The notes under the pieces are model-generated. The model was not told the origin of the DNA, made no database searches, and worked only from the letters and a program-made list of their open reading frames with translations. This document shows, in pieces, positions 37,534 through 47,398 of a DNA stretch of 64,000 nucleotides (its first letter is position 1; every line of letters begins with the position of its first letter). The stretch is taken from the NCBI RefSeq assembly GCF_000384255.1, contig NZ_KB913035.1, positions 2,247,093-2,311,092 on the forward strand, read 5' to 3'. The DNA is from Methylotenera mobilis 13. Its GTDB lineage: Bacteria > Pseudomonadota > Gammaproteobacteria > Burkholderiales > Methylophilaceae. Both the position numbers and the translations under genes were made by a program.

Positions 37534-38676
37534 TTGAACAACACCCCAACCATTAGCTGGCAAGAAGCTGGCAAAACTAAAACCAGTATCTGGCACTCTG
37601 AAAATGAAACACCCGCACCTAAAAAAGTACAAATTGCGGATGACACAATCAAAGCAGATGCCGCATATAAACTATGCTGTGAAGGTACTGCGCTTTTATG
37701 GCGAGGGGACTTTCAAAATGCAAAACAGCTGATGCAGGCCATTTCCCGCAGAATAGACCGCCCAGGTAAAAAACCTAAAAAAGCGCCTGCCAATATGACC
37801 GAGGCCTTCCATTTACACCGCCAAGCCCAGTCTCAAAAGGCTAGAATTTTAGGGATGCTATTATTGGAAGTGAGCGTCGGCTACCACATCAACCTACGCC
37901 GTGCACCAGATATCAAAGCCGCCTGTGAGCATGCTTATGGTAAAAGTACACAATCATTTATCGTGTCTTTACGTGAAATCTTAGGTTTAATCGGCGCTTA
38001 TGAGTGGAGCAAAAATGGCGTAGAAATTAGCGTCATCAACAATAAAATTCACCCAAGCTACGGTGTGTTTTCACCGATACGTGGTGAGTACTTAACGCTA
38101 GTTGATACAGCACCATTACCTACCACTTGCACGACGGCGTTTGACATTGGTACCGGCACCGGCGTGCTGGCAGCGATACTGGCAAACCGGGGCGTAAAAA
38201 CGGTCATCGCAACCGACAACTCGCAACGTGCTTTAGACTGCGCGCAAAAGAACATCAATCAGCTTGTCATGAAAAATGCAGTGACAGTTCTCAATGCTAA
38301 CTTATTTCCAGATGATTCCTATGGCAAAGCTGACCTGATTGTATGCAACCCGCCATGGTTGCCAGCAAGACCAAGCTCAGTGCTAGAATCTGCAATCTAT
38401 GATGAAAATAGCCAAATGTTAAAAGGCTTCTTAACGGGCCTTCAAGCACATTTAAACGACACTGGTGAAGGCTGGTTAATACTTTCAGACTTTGCTGAAC
38501 ACTTAGGCTTAAGAACACGCGACGAACTACTAGCGTGGATAAGCGCAGCAGATTTAAAAGTGATTGATAAAATGGATACAAAGGCATCGCATAACAAAAC
38601 ACTTGATGCTAGCGATCCACTACATGCCGCAAGAAAAGCTGAAGTCACTTCATTGTGGCGACTAGGTAAAGCTTAA
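37534..38676 (+). CDS. Class I SAM-dependent methyltransferase
   Basis: This 380-residue protein has an N-terminal helical domain (about residues 30-130). The methyltransferase domain has FDIGTGTGVLAAILA (SAM site near residue 208) and the NPPW motif (near residue 275) that marks enzymes acting on planar amide or base nitrogens (HemK/RlmG-like). The substrate cannot be told. The start is TTG 37534; no nearby ATG fits. The 242-base gap upstream (37292-37533) holds no gene. A strong terminator lies 60 bases downstream. Confidence 0.82.
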   Translation: MNNTPTISWQEAGKTKTSIWHSENETPAPKKVQIADDTIKADAAYKLCCEGTALLWRGDFQNAKQLMQAISRRIDRPGKKPKKAPANMTEAFHLHRQAQSQKARILGMLLLEVSVGYHINLRRAPDIKAACEHAYGKSTQSFIVSLREILGLIGAYEWSKNGVEISVINNKIHPSYGVFSPIRGEYLTLVDTAPLPTTCTTAFDIGTGTGVLAAILANRGVKTVIATDNSQRALDCAQKNINQLVMKNAVTVLNANLFPDDSYGKADLIVCNPPWLPARPSSVLESAIYDENSQMLKGFLTGLQAHLNDTGEGWLILSDFAEHLGLRTRDELLAWISAADLKVIDKMDTKASHNKTLDASDPLHAARKAEVTSLWRLGKA

Positions 38677-38730
38677 CCCTCGTATTTAAAATGCAAATGC
38701 GGCGCATGGAGAATCCTTGATCTAATCGAA

Positions 38731-38765
38731 AAAAGGGCTAAAGAATAAACCTTTAGCCCTTTTTT
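38731..38765. terminator. Bidirectional intrinsic terminator
   Basis: GGGCTAAAG (38735-38743) pairs with CTTTAGCCC (38751-38759) around AATAAAC. An A-tract lies before it and a T-tract after it, so it can end both the methyltransferase transcript and the convergent rluB transcript. Confidence 0.9.
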
Positions 38766-38859
38766 ACGAATAGACCCAAACCAGACACAACTCTTATATA
38801 AACTTATCAACTGAACAGAGTCATAGTCTCTAGTTTTTTTTAAAAATCAGCAATACAAA

Positions 38860-39984
38860 CTAACCACGCCCACGATTTCTATCACTCTTCTTCTGCATCT
38901 GTGGCGCACTTAAATCACTCGTCTGGCGCACGCGTCGATTTGCAGCGGGTCTTCTTGGTGCTGGTTTCTTAGTAGCAGGACTACGTTTAGCCTCTGATTT
39001 CCCACGATAACCTTTAGTCTCACCTTCAGCAGCGTCACGAGGTGGTCTGTCTAATGCACTAATACGCTGTTTACGTACTTTAGGCGTAAATACCGCCGTT
39101 GACTTCAATTTCTCGCGTTGTGTTAATTGCCTTAACGGCGCCTTAGGTACTGGTAGATCTGCCCACTCTAATAAACCAACGACTTCTTTTTGTTCTAATT
39201 TAAGCATTTTTCCGCGTTTAACGCGTGGCGGCAAGTTCACTGGGCCAAAGCGTACGCGCATTAATCGACTTACTGGCAATTGGAACGCTTCAAACAATCT
39301 ACGCACCTCACGGTTACGGCCTTCACGCAAAATTACTTGATACCAGTGATTAGCGCCCTCACCACCTTGTGGAATGATACTGTCGAAATTAGCGGGTCCA
39401 TCCTCAAGCTCAATGCCTTCTTTAAGTTGCGCAATTTGACCTTCTGTCAGTTCACCAAAAATACGTACCGCATATTCACGCTCAACCTCATAACGCGGGT
39501 GCATAAAACGATTAGCCAACTCGCCGGAAGTGGTAAATATTAGCAGACCGCTCGTGTTCATGTCTAAACGACCAATCGCAATCCACTTGCCATTTTTCAC
39601 TTTTGGCAACTTATCAAACACGCTGGCTCGGCCCTCGGGGTCATCCTGACTAACAATTTCCCCCTCTGGTTTATGGTAAATCAAGACTTGTGGTAATTCA
39701 GCCTCAAACGGCAAACGTAATGGACGACTATCCAAACGCACCACATCATGCTCAGTCACACCCGCACCTACTGTGGCTACCTGACCGTTAACAGTCACAC
39801 GTCCGCTAGCAATCAACTCTTCCATATCGCGGCGCGAACCCAAGCCAGCAAGCGCCAACAGCTTATGTAATCTTTGTGTTGGTACCGCTGGCGCATTTGG
39901 ATCAACTGGTAGTGGCGTGAAGTTTGTAGTTGGTCTGCGTACGGGACGTTGCGGATCGCGTTGTTGCTTAAAAGGACGTGCCAT
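38860..39984 (-). CDS. rluB: 23S rRNA pseudouridine-2605 synthase
   Basis: This 374-residue enzyme has an N-terminal S4 RNA-binding domain (about residues 38-85; QRLHKLLALAGLGSRRDMEELIASGRVTVNG). The RsuA-type pseudouridine synthase core follows, with the catalytic aspartate in IGRLDMNTSGLLIFT. REGRNREVRRLFEA also marks the family. The C-terminal 100 residues are basic and Pro/Arg-rich, a low-complexity tail common in RluB. It is encoded downstream of scpB-scpA, a widespread order. Confidence 0.93.
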   Translation of the reverse strand: MARPFKQQRDPQRPVRRPTTNFTPLPVDPNAPAVPTQRLHKLLALAGLGSRRDMEELIASGRVTVNGQVATVGAGVTEHDVVRLDSRPLRLPFEAELPQVLIYHKPEGEIVSQDDPEGRASVFDKLPKVKNGKWIAIGRLDMNTSGLLIFTTSGELANRFMHPRYEVEREYAVRIFGELTEGQIAQLKEGIELEDGPANFDSIIPQGGEGANHWYQVILREGRNREVRRLFEAFQLPVSRLMRVRFGPVNLPPRVKRGKMLKLEQKEVVGLLEWADLPVPKAPLRQLTQREKLKSTAVFTPKVRKQRISALDRPPRDAAEGETKGYRGKSEAKRSPATKKPAPRRPAANRRVRQTSDLSAPQMQKKSDRNRGRG

Positions 39985-40148
39985 GATAATTCGCTAATTT
40001 GATTGAATGTTGCAATTTTACCGCAGATAAAGTGAATCGCAGTAGATAAAATGGATTAATCACGACTTCTAGTGATTTGACAGATGCTTAAGCTTATTTA
40101 CATCATTTCAGCGATGTTAAAGATGCTCACTTACGTTAAAGAAACGTA

Positions 40149-40688
40149 CTATATTTCGCCCTGCACGAAAGCATCCATCGGGGGCAACTCTGCTAAAGAG
40201 CGCAAGTTAAAATCATCTAAAAAATGTTTGGTTGTTGCGTATAAAGATGGGCGCCCAGGCACTTCGCGCTGACCGACCACATCAACCCAATCACGCTCTT
40301 GTAGCTGCCGCATGACGTTTGGGTTGACCGTCACTCCGCGAATCTCTTCAATATCCCCACGCGTGACTGGCTGACGATAAGCAATAATGGCTAGGGTTTC
40401 CATCACTGCACGGGAATACTTAGCCTGCTTTTCAGGATTAAGTCGTGTGAGATAAATCGAATATTCTTCTCGTGCCTGAAATCGATACCCAGAAGCAACC
40501 TGCACTAACTCCATGGTACGCTCTGTCCAGTCCTGCCTTAACTCATCAAGTAGCATACGCAGGGTTGCACGTTCCATACGCTCAGCAAACAAACGTAACA
40601 TATCATCTAAAGACAAGGGCTGATGCGAGGTAAGCAATGCTACCTCGAGTACATTTTTCAATTCACGAATATTACTGGTTTCACTCAT
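40149..40688 (-). CDS. scpB: Segregation and condensation protein B
   Basis: ScpB is the winged-helix partner of SMC-ScpA condensin. The 179-residue protein has two winged-helix domains (LKNVLEVALLTSHQPLSLDDMLRLF, and AYRQPVTRGDIEEIRGVTVNPNVMRQLQERDWVDVVGQREVPGRP). Its start overlaps the scpA stop by eight bases, so the two are coupled. The gap to rluB is 164 bases. Confidence 0.93.
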   Translation of the reverse strand: MSETSNIRELKNVLEVALLTSHQPLSLDDMLRLFAERMERATLRMLLDELRQDWTERTMELVQVASGYRFQAREEYSIYLTRLNPEKQAKYSRAVMETLAIIAYRQPVTRGDIEEIRGVTVNPNVMRQLQERDWVDVVGQREVPGRPSLYATTKHFLDDFNLRSLAELPPMDAFVQGEI

Positions 40689-41463
40689 CGCCGTTTATTT
40701 GCACATAAATAGGTGAAAAAGCCTGTTGCTGTGTAATTCGTAATAACCCCTCACGAGCAAGCTCTAATATTGCCAAAAAACATACAACCAACTTCGGTAT
40801 ACCGTCATTCACCACATCAAACAGTTGAGTAAACTCAAGCATGCGGTCAGATTTAAGGCGCCGTAATATCATACTCATATGCTCACGCACTGAAAGTTCA
40901 GCACGCCCAACTTTGTGATGCTGAAAATGGCTAGCCCGTTTTAGGACATTACGCCATGCTTCGGCAAGGTCATCTAAACTTACTTCTGGTGGTTTTACCA
41001 AACTGATATGCTGGAAATAAACACTAGCTACATGAATGCCATCACCGACTTTAGGCATTTCATCTAATCGCTGCGCAACAAGCTTAATTGCTTCATACTC
41101 CATCAAGCGCCTCACCAATTCAGCACGTGGGTCATCCTCTTCCAAGACTTCTGTAGGCTTGGGTAATAACATGCGTGACTTAATTTCAATCAGCATCGCT
41201 GACATGAGTAAATAGTCACCAGCCAGCTCTAGCTTAATGGCACGCATTTTCTCTACATACACCATGTATTGGCGAGTTAAATCCGCCATTGGAATATCAA
41301 GAATATCTAAATTGTGCTTGCGAATTAAATACAGCAGTAAATCCAGAGGCCCTTCAAAGGCGTCTAAATACACCTCTAATGCATCAGGTGGAATATACAA
41401 ATCCTTGGGTAAGGTCGTAAATTCCTCACCCTTGATTTTTGCATTGAGTGGGGTATCTATCAA
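40681..41463 (-). CDS. scpA: Segregation and condensation protein A
   Basis: ScpA is the kleisin that bridges SMC heads in chromosome condensation. The 260-residue protein has the N-terminal kleisin helix region (LEVYLDAFEGPLDLLLYLIRKHNLDILDIPMADLTRQYM) and a C-terminal winged helix (VVCFLAILELAREGLLRITQQQAFSPI). The frame opens with TTG 41463, 11 bases after trpS; no ATG or GTG is nearby, so TTG is the likely start. It is followed by scpB and rluB. Confidence 0.93.
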   Translation of the reverse strand: MIDTPLNAKIKGEEFTTLPKDLYIPPDALEVYLDAFEGPLDLLLYLIRKHNLDILDIPMADLTRQYMVYVEKMRAIKLELAGDYLLMSAMLIEIKSRMLLPKPTEVLEEDDPRAELVRRLMEYEAIKLVAQRLDEMPKVGDGIHVASVYFQHISLVKPPEVSLDDLAEAWRNVLKRASHFQHHKVGRAELSVREHMSMILRRLKSDRMLEFTQLFDVVNDGIPKLVVCFLAILELAREGLLRITQQQAFSPIYVQINGDE

Positions 41464-41474
41464 AGCAGTATGCG

Positions 41475-42677
41475 CTAGTTGTAATTTAAACCCATAGCAT
41501 CACGCACATCACGCATGGTTTCGCGTGCAAGCTTTCTGGCACGCTCACAACCATCAGCAACGATATTTTTCACCAGTGTTGGGTCTTCAGCGTATTCCGC
41601 AGCGCGCTCTTGAATCGGTTTCAACTCTTTTAACACGCCTTCAATCACTGGCCCCTTACATTCAATACAACCGATGCTAGCGCCTTTGCAGCCGGTTTGC
41701 ACCCAATCCTGGGTAGACTTATCTGAGTAAATTTCATGCAGTTGCCAAACAGGACATTTTGCAGGGTCACCTGGATCCGTACGGCGAATACGTGCAGGGT
41801 CAGTCGGCATGGTTTTGATTTTCTTAGCAACACTATCTACATCTTCACGTAATGAAATCGTGTTGTTGTAAGATTTAGACATTTTCTGACCGTCTAACCC
41901 TGGCATTTTTGATGCAGGGGTCAGTTTGTAATCAGGTTCAATCAGAATCATCTTGCCGCCACCCTCAAGGTAACCAAGCAAACGCTCTTTATCGCCCATG
42001 CTCATGCCTTGTTGTTCTTGAATCATGGCACGTGCCGTCTCTAACGCCTCTTCATCACCGCTTTGTTGGTAGGCGGTACGCATTTCCTGATAGAGCGAAC
42101 CACGTTTGCTGCCAAGTTTTTTAATAGCAGCTTCTGCTTTCTCTTCAAAACCTTTTTCTTTGCCATAAATATGATTAAAACGACGTGCAATCTCACGTGT
42201 AAATTCAATATGCGGGATTTGGTCTTCACCCACAGGCACTTGTGTTGCCTTATAGATCAAGATATCTGCACTTTGCAGTAATGGATAACCTAAAAAGCCA
42301 TAGGTTGATAAATCTTTGCTTGATAATTTCTCTTGCTGATCTTTATAGGTAGGTACGCGCTCTAGCCAGCTCAATGGGGTAATCATTGAGAGCAATGTAT
42401 GCAGCTCAGCATGCTCAGGCACGCGAGATTGAATAAAAATAGTTGCACTGGCAGGGTCAACCCCAGCAGCTAACCAGTCAATCACCATTTCCCACACGCT
42501 CTCTTCAATCACTTCAGGGGTATCGTAGTGCGTAGTTAAAGCATGCCAATCGGCAACAAAAAACAAACATTCATGTTCATGCTGCAAGCGTATCCAGTTT
42601 TTCAACACACCGTTATAGTGCCCTAAATGCAGATTTCCTGTAGGGCGCATGCCCGATAAAACGCGTTCTATTGCCAT
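41475..42677 (-). CDS. trpS: Tryptophanyl-tRNA synthetase
   Basis: TrpS charges tRNA-Trp. The 400-residue class I synthetase has the HIGH-type motif GNLHLGHY (about residues 13-20) and the KMSKS motif as GQKMSKSYNN (about residue 265). The length is greater than the roughly 335 residues of E. coli TrpS because of a longer middle segment (about residues 175-240), a form seen in several betaproteobacteria. It begins a minus-strand series with scpA, scpB and rluB. Confidence 0.95.
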   Translation of the reverse strand: MAIERVLSGMRPTGNLHLGHYNGVLKNWIRLQHEHECLFFVADWHALTTHYDTPEVIEESVWEMVIDWLAAGVDPASATIFIQSRVPEHAELHTLLSMITPLSWLERVPTYKDQQEKLSSKDLSTYGFLGYPLLQSADILIYKATQVPVGEDQIPHIEFTREIARRFNHIYGKEKGFEEKAEAAIKKLGSKRGSLYQEMRTAYQQSGDEEALETARAMIQEQQGMSMGDKERLLGYLEGGGKMILIEPDYKLTPASKMPGLDGQKMSKSYNNTISLREDVDSVAKKIKTMPTDPARIRRTDPGDPAKCPVWQLHEIYSDKSTQDWVQTGCKGASIGCIECKGPVIEGVLKELKPIQERAAEYAEDPTLVKNIVADGCERARKLARETMRDVRDAMGLNYN

Positions 42678-42747
42678 GTGATGAAAAACCCTAAAATAAA
42701 TATGTGCTTATTATACTAACTATGCTTGTAAAACAATCATACAAAAC

Positions 42748-43383
42748 CTACAAAATACTCACCAGCAAGCCATTAACAATAGCGATCAATGGTTGCAATA
42801 TGCTCCCTAGTACACCAGTAAATAAAAGTACAATCAAAATAACAAAACCATACGGCTCAATATTAGCGAAAGGTCGCGCATAACGATAGGGGAGCAAGCT
42901 CACCGCAATTCTACCGCCATCCAGCGGCGGCAAAGGTAGTAAATTAAGCACCATGAGGATGACATTAATCGCAACACCAGCTTTAGCCATGAGCGCTAAA
43001 GGGTTAGCAATTGCTTCTGGCGCAAACACAGAATACTTAAGCGCCAACACCCAAAACACAGCCATTACAAAGTTTGAGGCTGGCCCTGCTGCTGCAACCC
43101 AAAGCATATCTTTTTTAGGATTACGTAAGCGGCCAAAATCAACAGGAACAGGTTTTGCCCAACCGAATAAAATACCACCCAGCATAATGGTGAGGGCCGG
43201 TAGCAAAATCGTACCAAAAGGATCAATATGTTTAATCGGATTAAGGGTAATCCTCCCTGCATTAAAGGCAGTCATATCTCCGAAATGCTTTGCCACGTAG
43301 CCATGTGCGGCTTCGTGCACCGTGATGGCAAAAATCACGGGTAACGCATAAATCGCTATTTTTTGTATTATCGTTAATTCCAT
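42748..43383 (-). CDS. Site-2 protease family (M50) membrane metalloprotease
   Basis: This 211-residue membrane protein has the zinc motif TVHEAAHGYVAKHFGD (HExxH near residue 20) in its first helix region and the second motif NLLPLPPLDGGRI (aspartate ligand near residue 150). It lacks PDZ domains, unlike RseP. The small M50B type is widespread and its substrate is unknown. I chose ATG 43383; the TTG just upstream is less likely. It lies between trpS and a Sua5-family gene, on the same strand. Confidence 0.88.
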   Translation of the reverse strand: MELTIIQKIAIYALPVIFAITVHEAAHGYVAKHFGDMTAFNAGRITLNPIKHIDPFGTILLPALTIMLGGILFGWAKPVPVDFGRLRNPKKDMLWVAAAGPASNFVMAVFWVLALKYSVFAPEAIANPLALMAKAGVAINVILMVLNLLPLPPLDGGRIAVSLLPYRYARPFANIEPYGFVILIVLLFTGVLGSILQPLIAIVNGLLVSIL

Positions 43384-43467
43384 CAACGGCTCTATCTTTA
43401 ATTGTTAAGCAGGCATTTATCAGCTAGAGCGATTAACGCCAACAAGCTAATGCCTAATCAATCCATT

Positions 43468-44094
43468 TTAAAAAGAAAATGGGCTTAGGTCGCCCAAACC
43501 TTCACGAATCAGCACAGGACTATCCCCTGTTAAATCAATCACCGTAGTCGCGCCAGCTTCACAATGCTCGACTTCAATCACCAAATCCACGACATGCTCC
43601 AGACGTTCACGAATCTCCCATGGCACCATCATCGAGGTGTCTTCCTCGTTTGGCAGGCTTAGCGTCATGCTTAGCATCGGTGTATCTATCGCCTCTAACA
43701 AAGCTTGCACTACATGATGGTCAGGCACACGGATGCCTATTGTACTGCGCTTAGGATGCTGCAATTTACGGGGCACTTCACGTGTAGCATTTAAAATAAA
43801 CGTATAAGCACCTGGCGTATTCGCTTTCAAGAGGCGAAACTGACTATTGCTTACCACCGCATAATTACCTAGCTCACTTAAGTTTCGGCACATTAAGGTA
43901 AATAAATGTTTATCATCTACCGCACGAATTTGACGTATACGCATTTGCGCATCCGCATGCCCAAGCATACATCCTAGCGCATAACCAGAATCTGTAGGGT
44001 AAACAATCACACCGCCTTTACGCAAAATATCAGCAGTTTGTGCAATTAAACGTGGCTGAGGGTTACTCAAATTAATATTAAAAAATTGCGACAT
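43468..44094 (-). CDS. Sua5/YciO-family protein
   Basis: This 208-residue protein has a YrdC-type fold with GGVIVYPTDSGYALGCMLG and the KRSTIGIRVPDH segment that binds ATP or RNA in the family. The length and sequence match YciO rather than TsaC. YciO function is uncertain; it may have weak threonylcarbamoyl-AMP synthase activity. It sits with a PHP phosphoesterase and an M50 protease, a neighbourhood frequent in betaproteobacteria. Confidence 0.9.
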   Translation of the reverse strand: MSQFFNINLSNPQPRLIAQTADILRKGGVIVYPTDSGYALGCMLGHADAQMRIRQIRAVDDKHLFTLMCRNLSELGNYAVVSNSQFRLLKANTPGAYTFILNATREVPRKLQHPKRSTIGIRVPDHHVVQALLEAIDTPMLSMTLSLPNEEDTSMMVPWEIRERLEHVVDLVIEVEHCEAGATTVIDLTGDSPVLIREGLGDLSPFSF

Positions 44095-44128
44095 GTATCC
44101 CTATTTTCTATCTGTTTATTCGTTACGA

Positions 44129-44998
44129 TTACTGTACATTTGGCAATTTTTGAACACTAGTCAAACTCTGAATATCCGCCCAATCATGCCATACAGGAAC
44201 ACAGCCACTTGGCAAGGCTGGCAGACGACCCATTTCCATAAAGCTAATGCCTTTACCATGATAATCTGAACCTTGTGATGCTTTCAAACCAAATAATTGC
44301 GCATATTTTGCATACTCAACATACTGTGCGGCAGTGTGGCTTCCAGTCACTACCTCAATGGCCGAGCCACCAAGTGCTCTGAACTCTTCAAGCAACAATA
44401 ACATATTAGTTCGCCGTATATCATAGCGCCCAGGGTGGGCCAACACAGCAACACCTCCAGCGTTTACAATCAAACTAACGGCTGATTCTAAATCCATCCA
44501 TTGGTGATCTACAAAGCCAGGCTTGCCTTTTACCAGATATTTTTTAAATACAGACTTAGGGTCTTTAGCGTACTTATGTTCCACTAGAAAACGTGCAAAA
44601 TGCATACGTGTCAGTATGCTTTGTTTAGCATATGCTGAAGCCCCTTCAAAACTGCCATGAATCCCAGATTTTTCTAAACCCGAAGCCATCTGTCTTGCTC
44701 TATCTAGCCTACTTTGCCGCACTGAAGCTAATTCCGTCTTTAGCGCCTCATTATCCACATCAATATTTAATCCTACGATATGCAACGTGCGTTTCTTCCA
44801 AGTAACAGAAATCTCCACACCGTTAATCAACTGGATACCATGCAAGCGAGCAGCTTGACTTGCCTCAGACAAGCCACTGATGTCATCATGATCCGTCAAC
44901 GCTAACACATTAACGCCATGTTCTGCCGCATGCGCAACTAGCTCGGTTGGAGAAAATAAACCATCAGAAATATTGGAGTGTGAATGTAAATCTATCAT
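44129..44998 (-). CDS. PHP-domain phosphoesterase (RNase AM/YciV-like)
   Basis: This 289-residue PHP protein has the metal motif IDLHSHSNISDG at its N-terminus, LALTDHDDISG, and later NAGGVAVLAHPGRYD and ASQGSDYHG, which complete a three-metal site. It matches YciV, shown in E. coli to be a 5'-3' exoribonuclease and 3',5'-nucleotide bisphosphate phosphatase. I chose ATG 44998 because the PHP motif starts immediately; a longer TTG start is less likely. It pairs with the YciO-like gene 34 bases downstream, as in enterobacteria. Confidence 0.9.
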   Translation of the reverse strand: MIDLHSHSNISDGLFSPTELVAHAAEHGVNVLALTDHDDISGLSEASQAARLHGIQLINGVEISVTWKKRTLHIVGLNIDVDNEALKTELASVRQSRLDRARQMASGLEKSGIHGSFEGASAYAKQSILTRMHFARFLVEHKYAKDPKSVFKKYLVKGKPGFVDHQWMDLESAVSLIVNAGGVAVLAHPGRYDIRRTNMLLLLEEFRALGGSAIEVVTGSHTAAQYVEYAKYAQLFGLKASQGSDYHGKGISFMEMGRLPALPSGCVPVWHDWADIQSLTSVQKLPNVQ

Positions 44999-45248
44999 TA
45001 AACGATTAGTAATAAACGACTTGCGCCAGCTCAACCCCTAAGAAAGCATCTACCACTAAGACGTATCTAGCATTTTAATCAATTAAAATTACGCCTTGCA
45101 GATGAGTAACTATAATAGCAAAATAGCACATTCGGCTAAAGTATTGTTTTTAGATTTGTTTTAGCGTCTAGCTTAGCAACTAGGCATGCTAAATTTTCAT
45201 TTATTTAAGTTATCTTTTATTTAAGCCATCCTTTATTAAAGAGTGAAT

Positions 45249-45815
45249 ATGAAGTTTCTGTTTGATTTATTTCCCGTTATTTTGTTTTTTGTTGCTTTCA
45301 AATTTTTTGGTATTTTCACTGCAACGGCAGTGGCAATTGTTGCAACACTCGCACAAATTATTTATGTCAAAATCAAACATGGCGTTGTTGAAAAAATGCT
45401 ATTACTCAGTGGTGTCATCATCACCGTGTTTGGCGGCGCAACGTTGCTACTTAAAGACCCGACATTTATTCAATGGAAACCAAGCATCTTATATTGGTTG
45501 TTTGCAGCGGGATTACTCGCGTCTCAATTTATCTTTAACAAGAATCCAATGCGTAGCCTAATGGAAAAACAAGTCAAACTACCAGACAATGTCTGGTCTA
45601 ATCTCAACATCGCTTGGTCACTACTCTTCACTGCACTTGGTTTTATTAACCTATATGTAGCATTTAACTACTCGCAAGATACATGGGTAAACTTTAAGCT
45701 TTTCGGCATTACCGGCATCATGTTTGGCTTTATTATTGTGCAAACCATCATGATAAGTAAATACCTACCAAAAGAGGACAGCTCAATAGAGAACAAAAAT
45801 GGAGATGCTGAATAA
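45249..45815 (+). CDS. yciB: Inner-membrane septation protein YciB
   Basis: YciB (also IspZ) is a five-helix inner-membrane protein involved in cell envelope and septum maintenance. The 188-residue protein starts [23 protein letters not shown] and contains [35 protein letters not shown], both family signatures. ATG 45249 follows AAAGAG by five bases; a GTG at 45243 is less likely. Its stop overlaps the next ATG as TAATG. The 250-base gap upstream (44999-45248) holds the promoter region and no gene. Confidence 0.93.
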   Translation: MKFLFDLFPVILFFVAFKFFGIFTATAVAIVATLAQIIYVKIKHGVVEKMLLLSGVIITVFGGATLLLKDPTFIQWKPSILYWLFAAGLLASQFIFNKNPMRSLMEKQVKLPDNVWSNLNIAWSLLFTALGFINLYVAFNYSQDTWVNFKLFGITGIMFGFIIVQTIMISKYLPKEDSSIENKNGDAE

Positions 45816-46114
45816 TGTGGTATGCCATCATTGCTGAAGACACTCCCAACAGCTTAGAAAAAAGATTAGCCGCTAGGCCAGAACATCTTAGTAGATTGCA
45901 GACACTGCAAAATGCAGGTCGATTGCTTCTCGCAGGTCCTTTTCCAAGTATTGATAGCAACGACCCAGGCCCTGCAGGGTTCTCAGGAAGTTTGATCGTC
46001 GCTGAATTTGCAAGCATTGAAGAGGCAACCACATGGGCAAACAACGACCCGTTCGTGGCTACTGGCGTTTACGGCAAAGTAACAGTGAAACCTTTTAGAA
46101 AAACACTACCCTAA
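45815..46114 (+). CDS. yciI: YciI-family protein
   Basis: This 99-residue ferredoxin-like-fold protein begins [18 protein letters not shown] and contains [13 protein letters not shown] and [22 protein letters not shown]. The family has a conserved His/Asp pair in some members; here the aspartate is in NNDPF. The reaction is unknown. It overlaps yciB by one base and is followed by bolA, a standard beta- and gammaproteobacterial order. Confidence 0.9.
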   Translation: MWYAIIAEDTPNSLEKRLAARPEHLSRLQTLQNAGRLLLAGPFPSIDSNDPGPAGFSGSLIVAEFASIEEATTWANNDPFVATGVYGKVTVKPFRKTLP

Positions 46115-46143
46115 CTAACTAGATTGAACATAACTTATCCACA

Positions 46144-46398
46144 ATGATTGATGAAATTAAAAACCGCCTACAGGCTTTAGCGCCTACCTCTGTTGATTTA
46201 ATAGATGAAAGTGCTCAGCACGCAGGCCACAAAGGCAATGGCGGGGGCGGTCACTACAAACTCAATATCACAAGCTCGCATTTTTGTGGTAAATCACAGA
46301 TAATGCGTCATCGCCTTGTTTATCAGGCGCTTGCTGACTTAATACCACACAAGGTTCATGCACTGAGTATTCATGCAATTGCAACAGATGAAATTTAG
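46144..46398 (+). CDS. BolA-family protein
   Basis: This 84-residue protein has the BolA fold with SAQHAGHKGN in the middle, where a histidine can take part in iron-sulfur binding with a monothiol glutaredoxin, and the C-terminal LVYQALADLIPHKVHALSIHA. The family acts in iron-sulfur trafficking and morphology. It follows yciI by 29 bases and precedes a parvulin gene. It may be BolA itself or IbaG; the HKGN segment favours BolA-like. Confidence 0.9.
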   Translation: MIDEIKNRLQALAPTSVDLIDESAQHAGHKGNGGGGHYKLNITSSHFCGKSQIMRHRLVYQALADLIPHKVHALSIHAIATDEI

Positions 46399-46464
46399 AA
46401 TACGTGACTAGTTTGTTAACTAAATTTAATACTCTAAAATTTAATACTTAAGGATTCTTTACTA

Positions 46465-47253
46465 ATGAAATTCACCCAAACATTAATTGCCGTTGCTATT
46501 CTATCAATGACTCCATCAGCTTTCGCAGCAGATGCAGTCGCAACAGTAAATGGTAAGCAAGTTAAACAATCACTCTATGACGTTATCGTAAAAGACGTCA
46601 CTGCAAACGGCCAAAAAGTTGATGCAAATACCAAAGCCGCCATTATTGATGAACTTGTCAGCTCTGAACTTGTGTATCAAGAAGCCCAAAGACTAGGCTT
46701 AGATAAACAAGCTGATTATATTGCACGCGAAGAACTAGCAAGCCGCAAATTACTTACTAGCGTTTTTTTACAAGACTATGTTAAAAAACACCCTATTTCT
46801 GATGCTGACACAAAAGCCGCTTACGAAAAATACAAAACTGCTTATGGCGACAAAGAATACAGTGCTCGTCATATTCTAGTGAAAACAGAAACAGAAGCTA
46901 AAGATATTATTGCGCAACTTGGTAAGGGTGGCGACTTTGCAAAAATTGCAAAAGAAAAATCTTTGGATCCAGGCTCAAAAGAAAAAGGTGGTGACTTAGG
47001 TTGGTTCTCTCCAGCTACGATGGTTAAGCCATTCAGCGACGTGGTTGCTAACTTGCAAAAAGGGGCGACTTCAAACACGCCTGTGCAAACTCAATTTGGC
47101 TGGCATGTTATCAAACTGGTTGATACTCGCGCAGCTCAACCGCTAGCTTATGACAAACTAAAAGACGGTTTACAAAAAAACCTGCAGCAACGCAACTTAG
47201 AAAAACTCATGAGCGACTTACGTAGCAAAGCAAAAATAGACGTTAGCAAATAA
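46465..47253 (+). CDS. Periplasmic parvulin-type peptidyl-prolyl isomerase
   Basis: This 262-residue chaperone has a signal peptide (MKFTQTLIAVAILSMTPSAFA), an N-terminal SurA-like helical domain (about residues 25-120) and one parvulin domain (about 130-225; YSARHILVKTETEAKDII, FSPATMVKPFSDVV, TQFGWHVIKLVD). It probably helps folding of envelope proteins. It ends the yciB-yciI-bolA-ppiC series and is followed by a terminator. Confidence 0.92.
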   Translation: MKFTQTLIAVAILSMTPSAFAADAVATVNGKQVKQSLYDVIVKDVTANGQKVDANTKAAIIDELVSSELVYQEAQRLGLDKQADYIAREELASRKLLTSVFLQDYVKKHPISDADTKAAYEKYKTAYGDKEYSARHILVKTETEAKDIIAQLGKGGDFAKIAKEKSLDPGSKEKGGDLGWFSPATMVKPFSDVVANLQKGATSNTPVQTQFGWHVIKLVDTRAAQPLAYDKLKDGLQKNLQQRNLEKLMSDLRSKAKIDVSK

Positions 47254-47268
47254 ATCTAAGCTTAATTG

Positions 47269-47297
47269 AAAGGCTCCAGTGATGGGGCCTTTATTTC
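47269..47297 (+). terminator. Intrinsic terminator after the parvulin gene
   Basis: AAAGGCTCC (47269-47277) pairs with GGGGCCTTT (47284-47292), including one G-T pair, around AGTGAT. ATTTC follows. Confidence 0.82.
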
Positions 47298-47352
47298 TTA
47301 GATAACACTCGCTATTTTTTGGTCGTCACCTGCACTTTCCTTTAAATTATGC

Positions 47353-47371
47353 GATAATAAGAATTGTTATC
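47353..47371. promoter_or_regulatory. Fur box upstream of feoA
   Basis: GATAATAAGAATTGTTATC matches 15 of 19 positions of the Fur consensus GATAATGATAATCATTATC. It overlaps a possible -10 element and lies 27 bases before the chosen feoA start, so iron-loaded Fur should block transcription. Confidence 0.87.
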
Positions 47372-47398
47372 ATCTACAAAATGCATCATTATCACTAT